This document shows positions 15,466 to 25,170 of a DNA stretch of 56,799 bases, piece after piece. How positions within the stretch are numbered: position 1 is the stretch's first letter; each line of letters begins with the position of its first letter. This DNA is from Bacillus sp. J33. Its GTDB lineage: Bacteria; Bacillota; Bacilli; Bacillales; Cytobacillaceae. The notes under the pieces are model-generated. The model did no database searches and was not told the origin of the DNA. It saw only the letters and a program-made list of their open reading frames with translations. The stretch is taken from contig NZ_JAEL01000026.1 of assembly GCF_000518885.1 (NCBI RefSeq), positions 1 to 56,799 of the forward strand. The letters are read 5' to 3'. Both the position numbers and the translations under genes were made by a program.

Positions 15466-16503
15466 ATGAAAAAAACGGGAATCAGGTATTGGTTTGTACA
15501 AAGCTTTATCATGCTGGCGATTATCAGTTCATTGATTTTCTTTGTGGGGCTTCAAGTTTATTTATTTTATAATCCGGATGCGCCATATACGATTCAAAGC
15601 TCATTCTGGCTTTTTTTGTACTTATTATCTGTTTTGCTGCTGACAGGTGCTTACTTTGGGCTAAAAGGCAGTTACTTAATTAAAGGGCGGCTAGGAGATA
15701 TTTTATTGTTTGTTTCTACTTTAAGGAGCGGCAAATATTCAGATAGATTGGAAGCATTTGAAAAAGATGAGATAGGGTTAATATCAGATGAATTAAATCA
15801 GCTGGCTCAAAATATCCAGGAGCAGGTTTTTTCCATGCAAAGGCTTGCTGATGAAAAATCTTCGCTCGCACAAACTGCCCACTCCGCAGCTGTAATGGAA
15901 GAAAGACAGCGTTTGGCAAGGGATCTTCATGACGTGGTTAGCCAGCAGCTGTTTGCCCTAAGTATGATGACCTCTGCTGCACTGAGGGTTTTTGACCTTG
16001 ACAGCGAAAAGGCCAGGGAGCAGTTAATTGAAATCTCAGAGATCGCCGCCAAGGCGCAAGGTGAAATGAGGGCTCTCCTTCTTCACTTAAGGCCTATTCA
16101 GTTGAGTGATGACAGGCTTTGCGATGGAATTATTAAGTTAATACAGGAACTAAAGGCTAAAACAAACATCGATTTTCAGGCAAGCATTGATGAAATAGAA
16201 AAGCTTTCAAAAGCAGCAGAAGAGCATGTGTTCAGGATTGTCCAGGAGGCATTATCGAATGTTCTCCGCCATGCGGATGCAGGGAAAATAAAAATATCAT
16301 TAACAGAGGAAGATGATTATGTTTACCTTTTTATTGCAGATAACGGAAAGGGATTTAATCCTCATAAAGAGAGAATGGCCTCATATGGGCTGAAAACGAT
16401 GAGAGAACGCTGTGAGGAAGTTGGCGGGATTTTTAAAATCCGTTCCAAAGAGAATGAAGGTACTTATTTAGATATCAGAATTCCGGCAAAGGGGAGGGGT
16501 TAA
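15466..16503 (+). CDS. liaS: LiaS, sensor histidine kinase
   Basis: 345-residue NarL-type kinase with two transmembrane helices (about residues 13-32 and 47-66), a short extracytoplasmic loop, a HAMP-like linker, and a HisKA_3 dimerisation domain where His155 in RLARDLHDVVSQQLF is the phosphorylation site. The C-terminal HATPase shows N-box VQEALSNVLRHA, and ADNGKGF and SYGLKTMRERC. The small sensory loop fits an intramembrane-sensing kinase that relies on LiaF. It starts nine bases after the liaF stop with its own AGAGGG, and liaR follows almost at once. Confidence 0.94.
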   Translation: MKKTGIRYWFVQSFIMLAIISSLIFFVGLQVYLFYNPDAPYTIQSSFWLFLYLLSVLLLTGAYFGLKGSYLIKGRLGDILLFVSTLRSGKYSDRLEAFEKDEIGLISDELNQLAQNIQEQVFSMQRLADEKSSLAQTAHSAAVMEERQRLARDLHDVVSQQLFALSMMTSAALRVFDLDSEKAREQLIEISEIAAKAQGEMRALLLHLRPIQLSDDRLCDGIIKLIQELKAKTNIDFQASIDEIEKLSKAAEEHVFRIVQEALSNVLRHADAGKIKISLTEEDDYVYLFIADNGKGFNPHKERMASYGLKTMRERCEEVGGIFKIRSKENEGTYLDIRIPAKGRG

Positions 16504-16504
16504 G

Positions 16505-17143
16505 GTGATTCGGGTTGCTGTTGTCGATGATCATGAAATGGTAAGAAAGGGGATTATCTCTTACCTGGCAACTGAGGAGGGGATAAAGGTCATTGGGGAA
16601 GCATGCAGCGGCAAAGACGCTGTTCAGCTTGCCTTAAAAGAGAGACCAGACATTGTCCTGATGGATCTGCTTATGGAGAACGGAAATGGAATTGAAGCAA
16701 CGAGGGAGATACTGAAAAGCTTCCCTGATTGTAAAATCATTATTATTACTAGCTATTATGATGATGAACAAGTGTTTCCTGCCATTGAAGCAGGCGCATT
16801 CAGCTACATGCTTAAAACAGCAAGTGCTGGCGAAGTTGTAGCTGCCATTAAGAAAGCAGCAATGGGAGAGCCTGAAATAGAATCCAGGGTAGCCAATAAG
16901 ATGCTGAATCGCTTCCGCACACAGGAAAAAAAGCCTCATGATGATTTAACAGAAAGAGAGTTTGATGTTCTCTTGTGCATTGGTGAAGGAATGACAAATC
17001 AGGAGATCAGCGAGGAATTATTTATTGGCATTAAAACCGTGAAAACGCATGTAAGCAATATACTGAGCAAACTGGGCGTATCTGACCGGACTCAGGCGGC
17101 AGTCTATGCCAATAGAAACGGAATCATTAAGAAGCAAGCATAA
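16505..17143 (+). CDS. liaR: LiaR, response regulator
   Basis: 212-residue NarL/FixJ-type regulator. The receiver domain carries the acidic pair in VVDDHE, phospho-acceptor Asp54 in IVLMDLLMENG, and the conserved Lys in SYMLKTAS. The LuxR-type HTH spans about residues 145-205 (LTEREFDVLLCIGEGMTNQEISEELFIGIKTVKTHVSNIL). GTG start one base after the liaS stop, with GGGGAGGGG upstream. A clear terminator follows. Its likely targets (liaIH) are not in this window, so the regulon lies elsewhere. Confidence 0.95.
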   Translation: MIRVAVVDDHEMVRKGIISYLATEEGIKVIGEACSGKDAVQLALKERPDIVLMDLLMENGNGIEATREILKSFPDCKIIIITSYYDDEQVFPAIEAGAFSYMLKTASAGEVVAAIKKAAMGEPEIESRVANKMLNRFRTQEKKPHDDLTEREFDVLLCIGEGMTNQEISEELFIGIKTVKTHVSNILSKLGVSDRTQAAVYANRNGIIKKQA

Positions 17144-17177
17144 AAAGGATGAGCTTTTAGGGCTCATCCTTTTTTTA
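17143..17177 (+). terminator. Terminator of liaFSR
   Basis: 12-bp stem AAAAGGATGAGC/GCTCATCCTTTT followed by a T tract that ends in TTTTAAT, the same 7 bp found on the far side of the next mobile element. Confidence 0.92.
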
Positions 17178-17179
17178 AT

Positions 17180-17403
17180 GGCTCTTTTCGTAAGGTTTGA
17201 TGCTTTTTGAAGGCGAACTTAGTTTAACAAACTGAGTTGATTGTAGCGAGGGCACTTGACTCCAGCTCAGAAAAGAGGGAAATGTGAGACCCATAGGCGA
17301 AACCGAGGAGGCTCGCACCGCTCCCCGCGGAAAGCAAGTGTCCAGAGCGGAAATCAACAGGCAAAATTTATAAACTAAAACAACAATCTATGAGAAAAGA
17401 GCC
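17180..17403. mobile_element. MITE-like palindromic element family A, copy 2 (in liaR terminator tail)
   Basis: 224-bp element with perfect 10-bp ends GGCTCTTTTC/GAAAAGAGCC, homologous along its length to 10258-10479. Flanked by TTTTAAT on both sides (17173-17179 and 17404-17410), consistent with a target duplication inside the T-tail of the liaR terminator. Non-coding. Confidence 0.8.
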
Positions 17404-17475
17404 TTTTAATTAAAGATTAAGAGAGTATCTATATTAATAATTATAACTGTCAGGCTCTGGTGCCGCAGGTTTTGC

Positions 17476-17994
<519 letters not shown>

Positions 17995-18045
17995 TCAATA
18001 AGCTATTTTTTTATCCTATATAGGCATCTGGGCATGCCAATTATT

Positions 18046-18072
18046 ATTTTAACATGTTATCCAACCATTCAA
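18046..18072 (-). promoter_or_regulatory. Possible promoter of hmoB
   Basis: On the minus strand TTGAAT (18067-18072) and an extended -10 TGTTAAAAT (18046-18051), spacer only 15 nt. Confidence 0.35.
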
Positions 18073-18109
18073 TTATTTCCCCTTTAGGAATAGTAAAAAC
18101 GTCAATTTT

Positions 18110-18136
18110 TTGACATTTGGCCTGCAAAACTATACA
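18110..18136 (+). promoter_or_regulatory. Possible promoter of hemEHY
   Basis: Perfect -35 TTGACA (18110-18115), spacer 15 nt, TATACA (18131-18136); alternatively TACAAG at 17 nt. About 105 nt before hemE. Confidence 0.4.
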
Positions 18137-18243
18137 AGAGCATTGAAAAAAGGATATATTCATTAATGATAGCGTGTTTCTAATTGGTGTATATATATAT
18201 TACAATAATATGCAGACAAGTCTTGAAAGGTGGAAAAAATTTA

Positions 18244-19290
18244 ATGACTAATTCATTTAATGATACATTTCTAAGGGCGGCTAGAGGTGAGAAAACAGAT
18301 CATGTCCCTGTATGGTATATGCGCCAGGCTGGCCGGTCACAGCCTGAGTACAGAGCAATTAAAGAAAAATATTCGCTGTTTGAAATTACCCATCAGCCTG
18401 AACTTTGCGCTTATGTGACTAGATTGCCTGTTGAGCAATATAACAATGATGCGGCGATTCTTTACAAAGATATTATGTCACCTCTACCTGCTATTGGAGT
18501 GGATGTTGAAATTAAGTCAGGCATTGGCCCTGTAATATCAAATCCGATCCGTTCGCTTGCCGATGTAGAAAAGCTGGGGGAAATCCACCCCGAAGAGGAT
18601 GTTCCATATGTGCTTGATACTATTAAGCTTCTTACACAAGAGCAGTTAACTGTTCCTTTAATCGGTTTTGCAGGAGCCCCATTCACTCTTGCCAGCTATA
18701 TGATTGAGGGCGGCCCTTCGAAAAATTACAACAAAACAAAAGCATTTATGTATGCAGAACCTAAAGCTTGGTTTGCATTAATGGATAAACTGGGTGAAAT
18801 CACCATTACGTATGTAAAATCACAAATCAAGGCAGGCGCAAAAGCCATCCAAATTTTCGATTCCTGGGTTGGTGCATTGAATGTAGAAGACTATCGTTAT
18901 TTTATAAAACCCGTTATGAATCGAATATTTTCTTCATTAAAAGAAGAGAATGTGCCGCTGATCATGTTTGGAGTCGGTGCAAGCCACCTGGCAATGGAAT
19001 GGCATGACCTCCCTCTTGATGTAGTGGGCCTTGACTGGAGGCTTCCAATTCAGGAAGCAAGAGCCAAAGGAATAACAAAAACTGTACAAGGAAATCTGGA
19101 TCCTGCTATTCTTCTAGCTCCTTGGGAAGTTATCGAAGAAAAAGCAAAAGCCATCCTGGATCAGGGCATGGCACAGCCAGGTTATATTTTCAATTTGGGG
19201 CACGGTGTCTTTCCTGAAGTAAACCCTGATACGCTAAGAAGATTAACAGCGTTTATTCATGAATACTCTGCTTCAAAACTTAGTAAGTAG
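18244..19290 (+). CDS. hemE: HemE, uroporphyrinogen decarboxylase
   Basis: Decarboxylates uroporphyrinogen III to coproporphyrinogen III, the first step of the hemEHY branch. 348 residues with the two family signatures: [17 protein letters not shown] near the N terminus and [17 protein letters not shown] in the middle. [15 protein letters not shown] carries the active-site region. The C terminus has [17 protein letters not shown] used the ATG at 18244, preceded by AAAGGTGG; a longer in-frame reading starts in promoter-like AT-rich DNA. hemH follows after 141 nt with no terminator, consistent with one operon. Confidence 0.96.
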   Translation: MTNSFNDTFLRAARGEKTDHVPVWYMRQAGRSQPEYRAIKEKYSLFEITHQPELCAYVTRLPVEQYNNDAAILYKDIMSPLPAIGVDVEIKSGIGPVISNPIRSLADVEKLGEIHPEEDVPYVLDTIKLLTQEQLTVPLIGFAGAPFTLASYMIEGGPSKNYNKTKAFMYAEPKAWFALMDKLGEITITYVKSQIKAGAKAIQIFDSWVGALNVEDYRYFIKPVMNRIFSSLKEENVPLIMFGVGASHLAMEWHDLPLDVVGLDWRLPIQEARAKGITKTVQGNLDPAILLAPWEVIEEKAKAILDQGMAQPGYIFNLGHGVFPEVNPDTLRRLTAFIHEYSASKLSK

Positions 19291-19431
19291 CCCTTTTTTA
19301 CCAGGAATGCCATTCTAAAAGGACGGATATTCCATGCAGGATTAGCGATTTCCATGAGCATTAGTTTTGGTAATCCGGCTTATTTTTGACACAATAAGGG
19401 ATAGAGACTGAAGAAAATTGAGGTGGATAAC

Positions 19432-20370
19432 ATGGGTAAAAAGACACTGGGATTGCTTGTGATGGCCTATGGCACTCCTTATAATGAGGAAGACATTGAA
19501 CGTTACTATACACATATCCGCAGAGGAAGAAGGCCTTCTGAGGAAATGCTTGAGGATTTAAGAAGCAGATATAAAGCAATAGGCGGAATCTCGCCGCTTG
19601 CAGAAATTACAAAAGATCAGGCCAAGAAGCTTGAGCAGCATTTGAATGAAATGCAGGATGAATATGAATTCAAACTGTATCTTGGCTTGAAGCATATCGA
19701 ACCGTTTGTAGAAGATGCCGTCAAGCAAATGCATGAGGATGGGATTGAGGAGGCAGTCAGCATTGTGCTTGCTCCGCATTTCTCTACATTTAGTGTGAAG
19801 TCCTACAATGGAAGGGCCAAAGAAGAAGCTGAAAAGCTAGGCGGCCCTGTTATAAAGTCAGTTGAGAGCTGGTATAAAGAGCCAAAGTTCATTAAATACT
19901 GGGCGGATAGGGTGAAAGAAACGTTTGATCATATGTCATCTGAAGAAAAAGATTCTGCAGTTTTAATTGTTTCTGCCCACAGCTTGCCGGAAAAAATTCT
20001 GCAATCTGGAGATCCATATCCGCATCAGCTGCAGGAAACGGCTGATATGATTGCTGAGCAGGCTGGAGTCCGCGATTATGCTGTTGGCTGGCAAAGCGCC
20101 GGAAATACGCCTGAACCATGGCTCGGCCCTGATGTCCAGGATTTGACAAGAGAACTATTTGAAAAGAAAGGTTATAAGGCGTTTGTTTATACTCCTGTTG
20201 GTTTTGTATCTGACCATCTTGAAGTGCTTTATGACAATGATTATGAATGCAAAGTTGTAACAGATGAACTGGGTGCTAGCTATTACCGCCCAGAGATGCC
20301 AAATTCCAAGCCAGAATTTATTGATGCGATGTCTGATGCCATTTTTAAATTGCTGAATGAGAGCAAGTAA
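19432..20370 (+). CDS. hemH: HemH/CpfC, coproporphyrin ferrochelatase
   Basis: Inserts iron into coproporphyrin III in the Gram-positive haem pathway. 312 residues; the metal ligands known from B. subtilis ferrochelatase are in the same positions: His183 in [10 protein letters not shown] and Glu264 in [36 protein letters not shown] begins the protein. ATG at 19432 follows GAGGTGGATAAC; the GTG inside that ribosome binding site is an unlikely start. hemY begins 26 nt after the stop. Confidence 0.96.
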   Translation: MGKKTLGLLVMAYGTPYNEEDIERYYTHIRRGRRPSEEMLEDLRSRYKAIGGISPLAEITKDQAKKLEQHLNEMQDEYEFKLYLGLKHIEPFVEDAVKQMHEDGIEEAVSIVLAPHFSTFSVKSYNGRAKEEAEKLGGPVIKSVESWYKEPKFIKYWADRVKETFDHMSSEEKDSAVLIVSAHSLPEKILQSGDPYPHQLQETADMIAEQAGVRDYAVGWQSAGNTPEPWLGPDVQDLTRELFEKKGYKAFVYTPVGFVSDHLEVLYDNDYECKVVTDELGASYYRPEMPNSKPEFIDAMSDAIFKLLNESK

Positions 20371-20396
20371 AAATTAAGTAAAGAAGGCGATTTGCT

Positions 20397-21836
20397 GTGC
20401 TGGTAGAGAAACAGAAGGTTGTAATTATCGGAGGGGGAATTACAGGTCTTACGGCAGCGTATTATTTGCAGAAGGAGTCCAAAATGAAAGGGCTGCATTT
20501 GGATGTAAAGCTTGTTGAAGCTTCCCATCGTCTGGGCGGGAAGATCCAGACGATAAGAAGAGATGGCTTTATTATTGAAAGGGGCCCTGATTCATTTCTG
20601 GCGCGCAAACAAAGTGCGTCCAAGCTTGCCAAAGAAGTAGGTATGGATAAAGAGCTTATCAGCAATACATCAGGGAAATCCTACGTACTGGCAAGGCAAA
20701 GGCTTTACCCGATGCCAGGCGGATCGATTATGGGGATTCCTACTCAAATTGCTCCTTTTATTACAACCGGATTATTCTCGCCTGCTGCAAAGGCAAGGGC
20801 AGCGGCAGACTTTGTGCTTCCGCGCTCAAATCCAGGACAGGATCAGTCACTAGGTGAATTTTTCCGCAGAAGGCTTGGCGATGAAGTGGTTGAAAATTTA
20901 ATCGAACCGCTTCTCTCTGGGATTTATGCGGGTGATATCGATCAGCTAAGTTTAATGTCAACATTCCCGCAGTTTTATCAGGTGGAGCAGAAGTATAGAA
21001 GCTTAATTTTAGGAATGAAGAAAACTGCAGGCTCACAGCCTAAAAATACTGGTGGCAAAAAGAAAAAAGAAGGAATGTTCCTAACGTTTAAGTCTGGGCT
21101 TCAATCGCTTGTCGACGCTGTTGAAAAGCAGCTTGAACCTGGATCGGTTTTTAAAGGATACCGAGTGGAATCTGTCCGGAAAAAAGGCAGCGGCTATATC
21201 ATCGACATGAATGGTGGAGAAAAGCTGCAGGCAGATAGCATCGTAATGGCTGCACCACATTTTGCAGTACACTCGATCTTTTCTGATTGGGGGCTATTTG
21301 GAGAATTTAAAGAAATGTTATCTACCTCTGTGGCGACTGTAGCGCTTGCTTTTCCAGAAAAGGCAGTTGAGAAGGACATGAACGGGACAGGTTTTGTCGT
21401 TTCCAGGAACAGCGACTATACTATTACCGCATGTACATGGACACATAAGAAATGGCCCCATTCTGCCCCTAAAGGAAAAATGCTGCTCCGATGTTACGTT
21501 GGAAGAGCAGGGGATGAGGCCATTGTCGATTTGTCAGATGACCAAATCATTAAAATTGTCCTGGATGATTTAAATAAAACGATGAATATCACGATGAACC
21601 CCGAATTTGCTTACGTAACAAGGTGGAAGAATTCTATGCCTCAATATACTGTGGGGCATAAAGAGCGGATCGAGAATGCAAAAAAACAGGCTGAGGAAAA
21701 CCTGCCGGGTGTCTTTTTGGCGGGAAGCTCCTATGATGGTTTAGGGGTCCCTGATTGTATTGACCAGGGAGAAAAGGTGGTCAGAAGCGTTCTAGACTAT
21801 TTATGTAGTATTAAGAAAGAAGCTGTCCAATTGTGA
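20397..21836 (+). CDS. hemY: HemY/CgoX, coproporphyrinogen III oxidase
   Basis: FAD-dependent oxidase that makes coproporphyrin III for HemH. 479 residues; dinucleotide-binding motif VVIIGGGITGLTAAYYL at about 8-24, an RGPDSFLARK stretch, GIYAGDIDQLSL, and the C-terminal FAD segment VFLAGSSYDGLGVPDCIDQG. GTG start at 20397 with AGAAGG nine bases upstream. The insertion around residues 218-225 (a lysine-rich GGKKKKEG loop) is longer than I expect but in frame. The stop codon lies inside the following terminator. Confidence 0.95.
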   Translation: MLVEKQKVVIIGGGITGLTAAYYLQKESKMKGLHLDVKLVEASHRLGGKIQTIRRDGFIIERGPDSFLARKQSASKLAKEVGMDKELISNTSGKSYVLARQRLYPMPGGSIMGIPTQIAPFITTGLFSPAAKARAAADFVLPRSNPGQDQSLGEFFRRRLGDEVVENLIEPLLSGIYAGDIDQLSLMSTFPQFYQVEQKYRSLILGMKKTAGSQPKNTGGKKKKEGMFLTFKSGLQSLVDAVEKQLEPGSVFKGYRVESVRKKGSGYIIDMNGGEKLQADSIVMAAPHFAVHSIFSDWGLFGEFKEMLSTSVATVALAFPEKAVEKDMNGTGFVVSRNSDYTITACTWTHKKWPHSAPKGKMLLRCYVGRAGDEAIVDLSDDQIIKIVLDDLNKTMNITMNPEFAYVTRWKNSMPQYTVGHKERIENAKKQAEENLPGVFLAGSSYDGLGVPDCIDQGEKVVRSVLDYLCSIKKEAVQL

Positions 21837-21848
21837 CAGCTTTTTTCT
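21819..21848 (+). terminator. Terminator of hemEHY
   Basis: 8-bp stem AAGCTGTC/GACAGCTT, loop CAATTGT, then TTTTC. Confidence 0.88.
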
Positions 21849-21913
21849 TGCGCAATTAAATAATTTAAGTTGCTTTTTCAATTAATGTATGATAAATTAC
21901 TTTTTGTACGAAA

Positions 21914-21936
21914 TGACCAAAATTCTCATTTAGTCA
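21914..21936 (+). promoter_or_regulatory. YhgD operator O1
   Basis: 23-bp imperfect palindrome with half-sites TGACCAAAAT and ATTTAGTCA about 20 bp before the yhgD start. Its reverse complement matches the site at 22555-22577 at 21 of 23 positions, so both are likely bound by the TetR-type product of yhgD. Confidence 0.7.
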
Positions 21937-21956
21937 TACTTATATGAGGTGAAGAA

Positions 21957-22529
21957 ATGTCAGTCGATCGAAAGCAGCAAATTTTAGAAGCAGCCACAAA
22001 ATCTTTTTCTTTATTCGGCTATAAGGCAACAACAATGGATCAGGTTGCTAAGCTTGCTAATGTAGGAAAAGGTACCATTTATACTTTTTTCAAAAATAAA
22101 GAAGAGCTTTTCGATGAAATTATCCGTTCTCTTATTACGGAGATGAGGGCTGCAGCAGATGAAGCGATTGACCCGTCCCTCTCCTTTCATGAAAATGTTC
22201 ATCGTGGACTATATAAAATATTGGAGTTTCGATTGAAGCATCAGCTTACTATTAAACTGTTCCAGGAGGAAAAAGAAATGGGAACGCCTGCTGTTTTGGA
22301 AGTAATCGGACAGCTGGAGGATGCCATTTTAAATTATTTGAAGGAAAAGGTAACCCTTGCTATCGAAAAGGGAGAAATTCGGGAATGCGATCCGGAGCTG
22401 ACTGCGTTTGTTATGCTCAAGGTTTATATCGCCTTGATTTTTGATTGGGAACAGCGGCATAAACCTTTAGAGAAGGAAGAGATAGCTATGCTATTTGAAC
22501 AATATATTATAAAGGGATTATCTAATTAG
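21957..22529 (+). CDS. yhgD: YhgD, TetR-family repressor
   Basis: 190-residue TetR regulator with the N-terminal HTH (residues about 9-55: ILEAATKSFSLFGYKATTMDQVAKLANVGKGTIYTFFKNKEELF) and a divergent ligand domain. GAGGTG eight bases before the ATG. The same 23-bp palindrome occurs in front of this gene and in front of yhgE, so YhgD probably represses both; the ligand is unknown. A weak terminator overlaps its last codons, which would let yhgE respond independently. The pair yhgD-yhgE after hemY is conserved with B. subtilis. Confidence 0.9.
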   Translation: MSVDRKQQILEAATKSFSLFGYKATTMDQVAKLANVGKGTIYTFFKNKEELFDEIIRSLITEMRAAADEAIDPSLSFHENVHRGLYKILEFRLKHQLTIKLFQEEKEMGTPAVLEVIGQLEDAILNYLKEKVTLAIEKGEIRECDPELTAFVMLKVYIALIFDWEQRHKPLEKEEIAMLFEQYIIKGLSN

Positions 22530-22547
22530 ATAGTCCTCTATTTTTTA
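22515..22547 (+). terminator. Terminator between yhgD and yhgE
   Basis: 9-bp stem GGATTATCT/AGATAGTCC with one G-U pair, loop AATT, then TCTATTTTTT. Overlaps the yhgD stop codon. Confidence 0.7.
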
Positions 22548-22554
22548 AGTGGAT

Positions 22555-22577
22555 TGACTAAATGAACATTTTGGTCA
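22555..22577 (+). promoter_or_regulatory. YhgD operator O2 upstream of yhgE
   Basis: Same palindrome as 21914-21936 in the other orientation: half-sites TGACTAAAT and ATTTTGGTCA. It overlaps a TTGACT that could be the -35 of a yhgE promoter, so bound repressor would block polymerase. Confidence 0.7.
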
Positions 22578-22601
22578 ATTAGTTGATTTGGAGGGGTAAT
22601 C

Positions 22602-24770
22602 ATGAAGAACAGTCTATTTAAAAAGGAATTATCAGCGGTGATTCAGAACAAAAAGCTGTTAATACCTATCATTGCAGTTTTGTTTATTCCGATTTTATAT
22701 AGCGGAATGTTTCTTTGGGCATTCTGGGATCCGTATGACCACTTGGATGATTTGCCAGTTGCAATTGTTAATGAAGATAATGGTGCCATTTTTGAAGATA
22801 CTGAACTGCAGCTTGGCAATGAACTTGTTGAAAAAATAAAGGAAAGTAATGATTTTGATTTCAAATTCGTTGATAAAGAAGAAGGATATAAAAATCTTAA
22901 AGAACAAAAATATTATATGCTTGTAGAAATACCTAAGGATTTCTCGGAAAATGCAACTACCCTTCTTGAGGAAAATCCTCAGAAGATGAAACTGATTTAT
23001 GTTCCAAACGAAAGTTATAACTTTTTATCAGCACAAATCGGTGGTACAGCTGTAGATAAAATCAAAGCATCTTTATCCGAAAAGGTTACTGAAACATATG
23101 CAGAAACCATGTTTGAAAAGATTGGTGAGCTGGCTGATGGCATCGGCCAGGCGAGTGAAGGTGCTGAAAAAATAAGTGAAGGGGCTGCAGAACTAAAGGA
23201 TGGTTCAGCAACTTTACATGAAAAGCTTGCCATTCTGGCAGATAAGTCCATTGAGTTTAACAATGGAATAAGCAGTGCCAATAAAGGTTCGCTGGAAATG
23301 GTCAAAGGTGCAAAATCTCTTTCAGAAGGTTTGGGGCAGCTGGCGGATGGACAAGCGAAACTGCAAGAGGCTTCAGGTAAGCTGGAGTCAGGAAGTGAAC
23401 AATTATCGGCAGGAGTTACCCGAACAAAAGAGGGTATTGGGACAGTGAATGAAAAACTTCCATTGATCATTAATGGAACAGACCAGCTTCAGGCTGGAGC
23501 AAATTCACTATCTACATCTTTAAAACAATGGCAAACGGAAGCACAGAAAATTAGCGGTGGCACTGCCATGCTGGTACAGAAACTGCAGGGATTAATTTCA
23601 CAGCTCCCTGAAGAGTCGCCGGAAAAAGCTGAGCTTCAGGCAGTCCTCAGCCAGCTGAAGGCAGGCTCAGCGCAGCTTGCAGAGTCGGCAGGTATGCTGT
23701 CTGCAGGTGGAGCAGAATTGTCCCAAAAAATGGGTGAGCTTAAGGATGGCCAGCTGCAGCTGCAGCAAGGCATAAATCAGCTTACACAGGGAACTTCAGA
23801 GCTGGAAAGCGGTTCTCAGCAGCTTGTACAGGGCCATAAAGAATTCCAGGCTGGAATGACAACGTTCGGCCAAAAGTTAGCTGAAGCAAAAACGGGAGCA
23901 GACCGGCTTGCTGGCGGAGCAGCAGATATATCAGGCGGGCTCGGACAGCTAACGCAAGGTTCAGCAGCTTTTGCGGACGGTACTAAGCAGCTTGAAAATG
24001 GTGCAGACAAAGTTGCAGAAGGAAACACTAAGATTTATGAAGGATCCTCTGATTTGGCTGATAAACTGGCTGATGGGGCTGAAAAAGCTTCTTCAGTCAA
24101 TGCCAGCGATAAAACCTATAATATGATGGCTGATCCAGTGAAAGTGGCAAACGAAAAAATCACTGAAGTTCCAAACTATGGAACAGGTTTTGCTCCATAT
24201 TTTCTATCTCTTGGATTATTTGTTGGAGCATTGCTGCTTTCAATTGTATTCCCGCTCCGTGAACCCGCTGGCATCCCTAGATCAGGTTTTAGCTGGTTTG
24301 CCAGCAAACTTGGTATACTTGCGGGCATAGGTATTATACAAGCTCTTATAGCAGATTTTATCCTGTTATCAGGACTTGGACTTGAAGTCCAAAGTGTACC
24401 ATTGTTTTTATTATTTACTGTGTTAACAAGCGTTGTTTTTATTGCTCTTATTCAATTTCTGGTTACCATCATGGGTGACCCGGGTCGTTTTGTGGCGATC
24501 ATTATTTTAATTCTGCAGCTGACGACAAGTGCTGGAACATTTCCGCTTGAATTGATCCCTGAAGCTCTTCAGCCAATTAGTGCATACTTGCCGATGACTT
24601 ATTCTGTTTCAGGATTTAAGGCTGTCATATCAAGCGGAAACTTAGAATTCATGTGGGAGAATGCGATCATTTTATGTATTTTTTCAGCCATTTTCATTGC
24701 AGGAACTTTTGTATATTTTACGGCTATGCATAGAAAAAAATTTGCAGCTGTTACAGAACAGGCAAATTGA
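22602..24770 (+). CDS. yhgE: YhgE/Pip-family membrane protein
   Basis: 722-residue protein of the YhgE/phage-infection-protein (Pip, ABC-2-type exporter-like) family. One N-terminal helix (about 18-38), a long extracytoplasmic region rich in heptad-like (L/I)xxG repeats (SEGAAELKDGSATL, LADGQAKLQEASGKLESG and similar, about residues 170-500), and five or so helices at the C terminus with the LELIPEALQPISAYLPMTYSV segment. Related proteins serve as phage receptors or type VII secretion parts (EsaA); here the role is unknown. GGAGGGG precedes the ATG. Expression is probably released when YhgD leaves O2. Confidence 0.9.
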   Translation: MKNSLFKKELSAVIQNKKLLIPIIAVLFIPILYSGMFLWAFWDPYDHLDDLPVAIVNEDNGAIFEDTELQLGNELVEKIKESNDFDFKFVDKEEGYKNLKEQKYYMLVEIPKDFSENATTLLEENPQKMKLIYVPNESYNFLSAQIGGTAVDKIKASLSEKVTETYAETMFEKIGELADGIGQASEGAEKISEGAAELKDGSATLHEKLAILADKSIEFNNGISSANKGSLEMVKGAKSLSEGLGQLADGQAKLQEASGKLESGSEQLSAGVTRTKEGIGTVNEKLPLIINGTDQLQAGANSLSTSLKQWQTEAQKISGGTAMLVQKLQGLISQLPEESPEKAELQAVLSQLKAGSAQLAESAGMLSAGGAELSQKMGELKDGQLQLQQGINQLTQGTSELESGSQQLVQGHKEFQAGMTTFGQKLAEAKTGADRLAGGAADISGGLGQLTQGSAAFADGTKQLENGADKVAEGNTKIYEGSSDLADKLADGAEKASSVNASDKTYNMMADPVKVANEKITEVPNYGTGFAPYFLSLGLFVGALLLSIVFPLREPAGIPRSGFSWFASKLGILAGIGIIQALIADFILLSGLGLEVQSVPLFLLFTVLTSVVFIALIQFLVTIMGDPGRFVAIIILILQLTTSAGTFPLELIPEALQPISAYLPMTYSVSGFKAVISSGNLEFMWENAIILCIFSAIFIAGTFVYFTAMHRKKFAAVTEQAN

Positions 24771-24779
24771 TACAATAAC

Positions 24780-24808
24780 AAAGCCAGCCCTTTCAAGGGC
24801 TGGCTTTT
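24780..24808. terminator. Bidirectional terminator between yhgE and yhfH
   Basis: 11-bp perfect stem AAAGCCAGCCC/GGGCTGGCTTT, loop TTTCAA, T run on the plus strand. Confidence 0.9.
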
Positions 24809-24819
24809 AGTATAGGATT

Positions 24820-24954
24820 CTATAAATCTGTCATTCCCATGCACTTGTCACATTTGTTTCCATAGCACTCGTGCTGCTCTTCAATTGACTTCCCACATTC
24901 TGAACATTGTTTCGCCGGCAAATTTCTGAAAAACTCCATAATGTTTTGGATCAT
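24820..24954 (-). CDS. yhfH: YhfH, small zinc-ribbon protein
   Basis: 44-residue protein missed by length filters. GGAGG seven bases before the ATG at 24954. It reads FFRNLPAKQCSECGKSIEEQ, then HECYGNKCDKCMG; two CxxC pairs (CSEC and CDKC) plus HEC form a zinc-ribbon. Length and sequence match B. subtilis YhfH, located at the same place between yhgE and yhfI. Function unknown. A strong promoter lies upstream. Confidence 0.9.
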   Translation of the reverse strand: MIQNIMEFFRNLPAKQCSECGKSIEEQHECYGNKCDKCMGMTDL

Positions 24955-25011
24955 GTTGAAGCCTCCTAATTATTTATTGTTTTCTTCTAAATAGTTTGAT
25001 TATTTGTATTT

Positions 25012-25040
25012 ATTGTATTATAACAGTTTTTATCTGTCAA
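25012..25040 (-). promoter_or_regulatory. Sigma-A promoter of yhfH
   Basis: On the minus strand TTGACA (25035-25040), 17-nt spacer, TACAAT (25012-25017), near-consensus. Confidence 0.75.
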
Positions 25041-25170
25041 CATCTGTTTCAGAACAATTTTAAAAAAGTGAAAAAATAGGCATAATCGGGTATATTGGAC
25101 TTAGGAAATGAAGTACCTCTTAGTATTTCGAATACTGCGCCTTGCGCTTTTTACATAGGGAGGAATTGTG

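Noticed and set aside
24978-25170. Riboswitch upstream of yhfI
   Set aside because: The gap is accounted for by the yhfH promoter and AT-rich DNA; no conserved aptamer pattern.
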